Shown: positions 22,121 through 24,495 of the stretch, one piece after another
Position numbering within the stretch: the first letter of the stretch is position 1
How the letters are laid out: every line of letters begins with the position of its first letter
Assembly: GCA_050741255.1 (NCBI GenBank)
Contig: JBOIEQ010000058.1
Location: 1-24,495 of the forward strand
Length of the DNA stretch: 24,495 bases
From: CAZXNF01 sp050741255
GTDB lineage: Bacteria; Pseudomonadota; Gammaproteobacteria; Burkholderiales; SG8-41
Direction: 5' to 3'
Made by a program: the position numbers and the translations under genes
Notes under the pieces: generated by a model
Told to the model about the DNA's origin: nothing
Databases searched by the model: none
The model's input: the letters and a program-made list of their open reading frames with translations, nothing else

Positions 22121-23092
22121 ATGAAAGCATTGGCAAAGGGCCTCATTGCGGTGGCGCTCGTGACGTCAGCAACCGTGATTACGATCACCACCTTCAACGT
22201 GGCGATGGCGCAAGAAGGCGCGGGCGACGTGGTGTACGTGCCCACCCCTCAGGTGGTGGTCGACACCATGCTCACCATGGCCAAGGTGGGGCCGTCCGAT
22301 TACGTGATCGACCTCGGCTCCGGCGATGGGCGCATGGTGATCACCGCGGCGAAGAAATTCGGCGCGCGCGGCTTCGGCGTCGACCTCGACCAGGTGCTGC
22401 TGAAGCTCTCCAACGAGAACGCGAAGCAGGCCGGCGTGACCGACCGCGCGCAGTTCTTCGACCGCAACATCTTCGAAACCGACCTCAAGCAGGCGACGGT
22501 GATCACGACCTACCTGTTGCCGTCGATGAACGAGCGCTTGCGGCCGGCGATCCTCGACCTCAAGCCCGGCACGCGGGTCGTCGCCCACGATTACCACATG
22601 GGCGAATGGCAGCCAGACGAGCACGAACGCCTGTCCGTGCCGGAGAAGGTCGTCGGCAACCCGGGCGTGAGCTACATCTACCTGTGGTACGTCCCGGCGC
22701 GGGTGGCGGGCCGCTGGCGCTCGGAGGTGCCGCTGTCGCCCGCCGCTGGCGCGACCGCGGTGCCCTACGATTTCAACCTCACGCAGATCTTCCAGAAGAT
22801 TGACGGGTCGGTGCGTGTCGGCTCACAGGATATGAAAATGCTCGGTGCCGAACTCAGGGGGGATCAGATTTCCTTTACCGCCCTGAGTGGCCGTATCGAC
22901 GACAAGAACACCGTGCGTCGGGACTTTCGCGGCAAGGTGAACGGCGACACGATCACGGGCACCGTCCGCATTGAAGGCGGCGGCAGCTCGCGCACCGTGC
23001 CGTGGAACGCGAAGCTCACGCAGCGCGGGGAAATGAAGCAGGGCGCGGCCGACACTCCGGCCCCGGCCGTCCGCAGCGCTGTCGCGCGATGA
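22121..23092 (+). CDS. Exported SAM-methyltransferase paralogue 9 (FAM173-like)
   Basis: A 323-residue homologue, the longest and last. The signal peptide runs to about residue 30 (VAMAQ). Core motifs are VYVPTPQVVVDTML (38-51), DLGSGDGR (64-71), GVDLD (86-90), RNIFETDL (115-122), TTYLLP (129-134) and HDYHMGEW (157-164). The C-terminal beta-rich domain ends VPWNAKLTQ, followed by a tail of about 25 residues rich in alanine. It has its own AGGAG (22109-22113) before ATG 22121, so it can be translated independently of the upstream genes. Its stop overlaps the permease start (ATGA), tying the permease to the methyltransferases. Confidence 0.9.
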   Translation: MKALAKGLIAVALVTSATVITITTFNVAMAQEGAGDVVYVPTPQVVVDTMLTMAKVGPSDYVIDLGSGDGRMVITAAKKFGARGFGVDLDQVLLKLSNENAKQAGVTDRAQFFDRNIFETDLKQATVITTYLLPSMNERLRPAILDLKPGTRVVAHDYHMGEWQPDEHERLSVPEKVVGNPGVSYIYLWYVPARVAGRWRSEVPLSPAAGATAVPYDFNLTQIFQKIDGSVRVGSQDMKMLGAELRGDQISFTALSGRIDDKNTVRRDFRGKVNGDTITGTVRIEGGGSSRTVPWNAKLTQRGEMKQGAADTPAPAVRSAVAR

Positions 23093-24441
23093 GCGCGCCA
23101 GCGAACGACGGCGCGGGAGCACCGCGCCAGACGTTGTCGCTGTTCGATGCGATCACGATGATCGTCGGCCTGATCGTCGGCGCCGGCATCTTCGGTACGC
23201 CGGCGATCGTGGCCGGTGCGGTGCAAAGCGAATCGACGTTGATCGCCGTGTGGATCGCCGGCGGCATCTTCTCGATCATCGGCGCGCTGTGCTACGCCGA
23301 ACTGGCGACCGCCTTTCCGTCCGCCGGCGGCGAATATCACTTCATCCAGAAGGCCTACGGCCGCTCGCTTGCGTTCCTCTACGGCTGGGCGCGCATGACG
23401 GTGATCGTCGCGGGCTCGATTGCGGTCTTCGCCTATCTGTTCGGCGACTACCTGTCGCGCGTCATCAATCTTGGCGCGCATTCCCCGGCGATCTGGGCAG
23501 CGTTGGTTGTCGTGGCATTGACGCTGGTCAACTATATCGGCATCCGCGAGGGCAAGGCCACGCAGAACGTCTTCACCGTGCTGGAAGTCAGCGGGCTGGT
23601 GCTGATCGTCGTGGCCGGCCTGTTTTTCGCGCCCACACCGGCAGCGGTGCCGGTGGCTGAGGCGGCGGCTGCCGGGTCGGGGCCCTGGTACATGGGCGCC
23701 GGCCTCGCCACGGCGATGCTGTTCGTCCTGTTCACCTATGGCGGCTGGAACGACGCCGCGTATATTTCGGCCGAAGTGCGCAATCCGCACCGCAACATGT
23801 CGCGCGCGCTGCTCTTTTCCATCACCCTGGTCGCGCTGCTGTACGTATTGGTCAATCTTGCCTACGTCAAAGGCCTTGGTTACGACGCGATGGCGCGGTC
23901 CAATGCGGTGGCGGCGGACCTGCTCAAGAACACCTGGGGCAGCGGCGGGGAAAAACTGATCTCCATCATGATCGCGATCGCGGCACTGACATCGGTCAAC
24001 GGCTCGATGATCGTCGGCGCGCGTTCCAACTACGCGCTTGGCCGCGACTGGCCCCTGCTCGGCTACCTTGGGCACTGGGACGGCGCCAGCGGTTCGCCGC
24101 GCAACGCCCTGTTGGTGCAGGGCGTGATCGCGCTGGTGCTGGTCGGGTTCGGCGCAACGCAAAACTCCGGATTCAAGGGCCTCGTCGAATACTCGCTGCC
24201 GGTATTCTGGGGCTTCTTCATGCTGGTCGGCATTGCACTGTTCGTGCTGCGTCATCGGGAGCCCGCGGCGCCGCGGCCGTTCAAAGTCCCCGGCTATCCG
24301 GTGGTGCCGGCAATCTTCGTCCTGATGTGCGGCTATCTGTTCTATTCGAGCATCGTGTATCACGGCAAGCACGCGCTGGTCGGCCTCGGCGTGCTGGCGG
24401 TGGGCGGCGTGCTGCTGCTGTTCGCCCGCGGCAAACGCTGA
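23089..24441 (+). CDS. APC-superfamily amino-acid permease
   Basis: A 450-residue permease with about 12 membrane helices. The first helix carries VGLIVGAGIFGTPAIVAG, the glycine-rich GAGIFGTP substrate-binding break of APC transporters. Later features are LCYAELATAFPSAGGEYHF, FVLFTYGGWNDAAYISAEVRNPHRNMSRAL (helix 6 region) and a C-terminal cytoplasmic arginine and lysine end. The layout suits amino-acid/polyamine antiporters or LAT-type uniporters; the substrate is not readable. ATG 23089 overlaps the stop of methyltransferase 9 (ATGA), so it is the last gene of the second block. A role in moving an amino acid, SAM or a SAM breakdown product is a guess from location only. Confidence 0.9.
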   Translation: MSAPANDGAGAPRQTLSLFDAITMIVGLIVGAGIFGTPAIVAGAVQSESTLIAVWIAGGIFSIIGALCYAELATAFPSAGGEYHFIQKAYGRSLAFLYGWARMTVIVAGSIAVFAYLFGDYLSRVINLGAHSPAIWAALVVVALTLVNYIGIREGKATQNVFTVLEVSGLVLIVVAGLFFAPTPAAVPVAEAAAAGSGPWYMGAGLATAMLFVLFTYGGWNDAAYISAEVRNPHRNMSRALLFSITLVALLYVLVNLAYVKGLGYDAMARSNAVAADLLKNTWGSGGEKLISIMIAIAALTSVNGSMIVGARSNYALGRDWPLLGYLGHWDGASGSPRNALLVQGVIALVLVGFGATQNSGFKGLVEYSLPVFWGFFMLVGIALFVLRHREPAAPRPFKVPGYPVVPAIFVLMCGYLFYSSIVYHGKHALVGLGVLAVGGVLLLFARGKR

Positions 24442-24447
24442 GCGCCT

Positions 24448-24473
24448 CGGCGTCCAAAAGCGGCGTCCAAAAG
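24448..24473. repeat. Two tandem copies of a 13-base unit
   Basis: CGGCGTCCAAAAG occurs exactly twice in a row (24448-24460 and 24461-24473) after the permease stop. It is related in composition to the GGCGTC-containing dispersed repeats elsewhere in the window. No terminator is visible before the window ends. Confidence 0.8.
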
Positions 24474-24495
24474 CAAACGGCCGGTTCCCGAGGGA

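Noticed and set aside
10393..23092. Array as a polyketide or other biosynthetic cluster with tailoring methyltransferases
   Set aside because: No synthase, carrier protein or core biosynthetic gene is present, and the methyltransferases carry export signals.
10393..23092. Array as a defence or restriction-modification system
   Set aside because: The motifs are not those of DNA methyltransferases (no DPPY/NPPY or PC motif), proteins are exported, and no nuclease or helicase is nearby.
23040..23092. Longer permease start at ATG 23002 inside methyltransferase 9
   Set aside because: The extension is arginine- and glycine-rich out-of-frame sequence of the methyltransferase gene; ATG 23089 gives the usual permease N-terminus and an ATGA overlap.

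Overview
The window is GC-rich, densely coded bacterial DNA. Two Bug/TctC-type extracytoplasmic receptors, fumarylacetoacetate-hydrolase-family enzymes and the style of the dispersed palindromes suggest a betaproteobacterium close to Burkholderiales. That assignment is an inference; no rRNA, tRNA or marker gene is present.

Layout. Bases 1-161 hold repeat DNA. A minus-strand operon (3466 to 162) encodes an NTP/NDP-exchanger-like membrane transporter, a DUF6279-type lipoprotein and a methionine-type aminotransferase. From 3693 to 8708 the plus strand carries a GNAT acetyltransferase and then a receptor / FAH enzyme / FAH enzyme / receptor set that looks like uptake and cleavage of an organic acid. 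A TlpA-like thioredoxin (8835-9416), a convergent PAT-like acetyltransferase and a small exported protein follow.

The striking part runs from 10393 to 24441. Nine homologous genes encode proteins of 282-323 residues. Each has an N-terminal export signal, a class I SAM-methyltransferase core and a C-terminal beta-rich domain of about 100 residues. They lie in two plus-strand blocks: three genes (10393-13048) and six genes (17626-23092), the latter followed by an APC-family permease joined by an ATGA overlap. Neighbouring genes mostly overlap by 1-4 bases, so they are probably translationally coupled. The core motifs (YVPTP...VV..ML, DLGSGDGR.VI.AA, [TS].YLLP, HD[FY].M..W.PD) resemble, from memory, the eukaryotic FAM173 (ATPSCKMT/ANTKMT) lysine methyltransferases. 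Between the blocks lie a DUF6644-like membrane protein and a DUF6152-like exported protein (minus strand), an unrelated methyltransferase-like lipoprotein (plus strand), an AT-richer orphan gene with a MITE-like inverted repeat beside it, and a membrane-fused spermidine-synthase-like protein (minus strand). The locus therefore contains eleven SAM-type Rossmann enzymes, ten with export or lipoprotein signals and one membrane-fused.

What these proteins do together is unknown. Periplasmic SAM-dependent enzymes are hard to explain because SAM is cytoplasmic. Either the substrate or cofactor differs, the proteins act before or during export, or a cofactor supply exists to which the linked permease might contribute. 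Many intergenic gaps are filled with short inverted repeats of different families (GGGATT, GTGAGG, GCCAAG, REP-like hairpins), typical of a repeat-rich chromosome. No gene-free stretch exceeds 300 bases.
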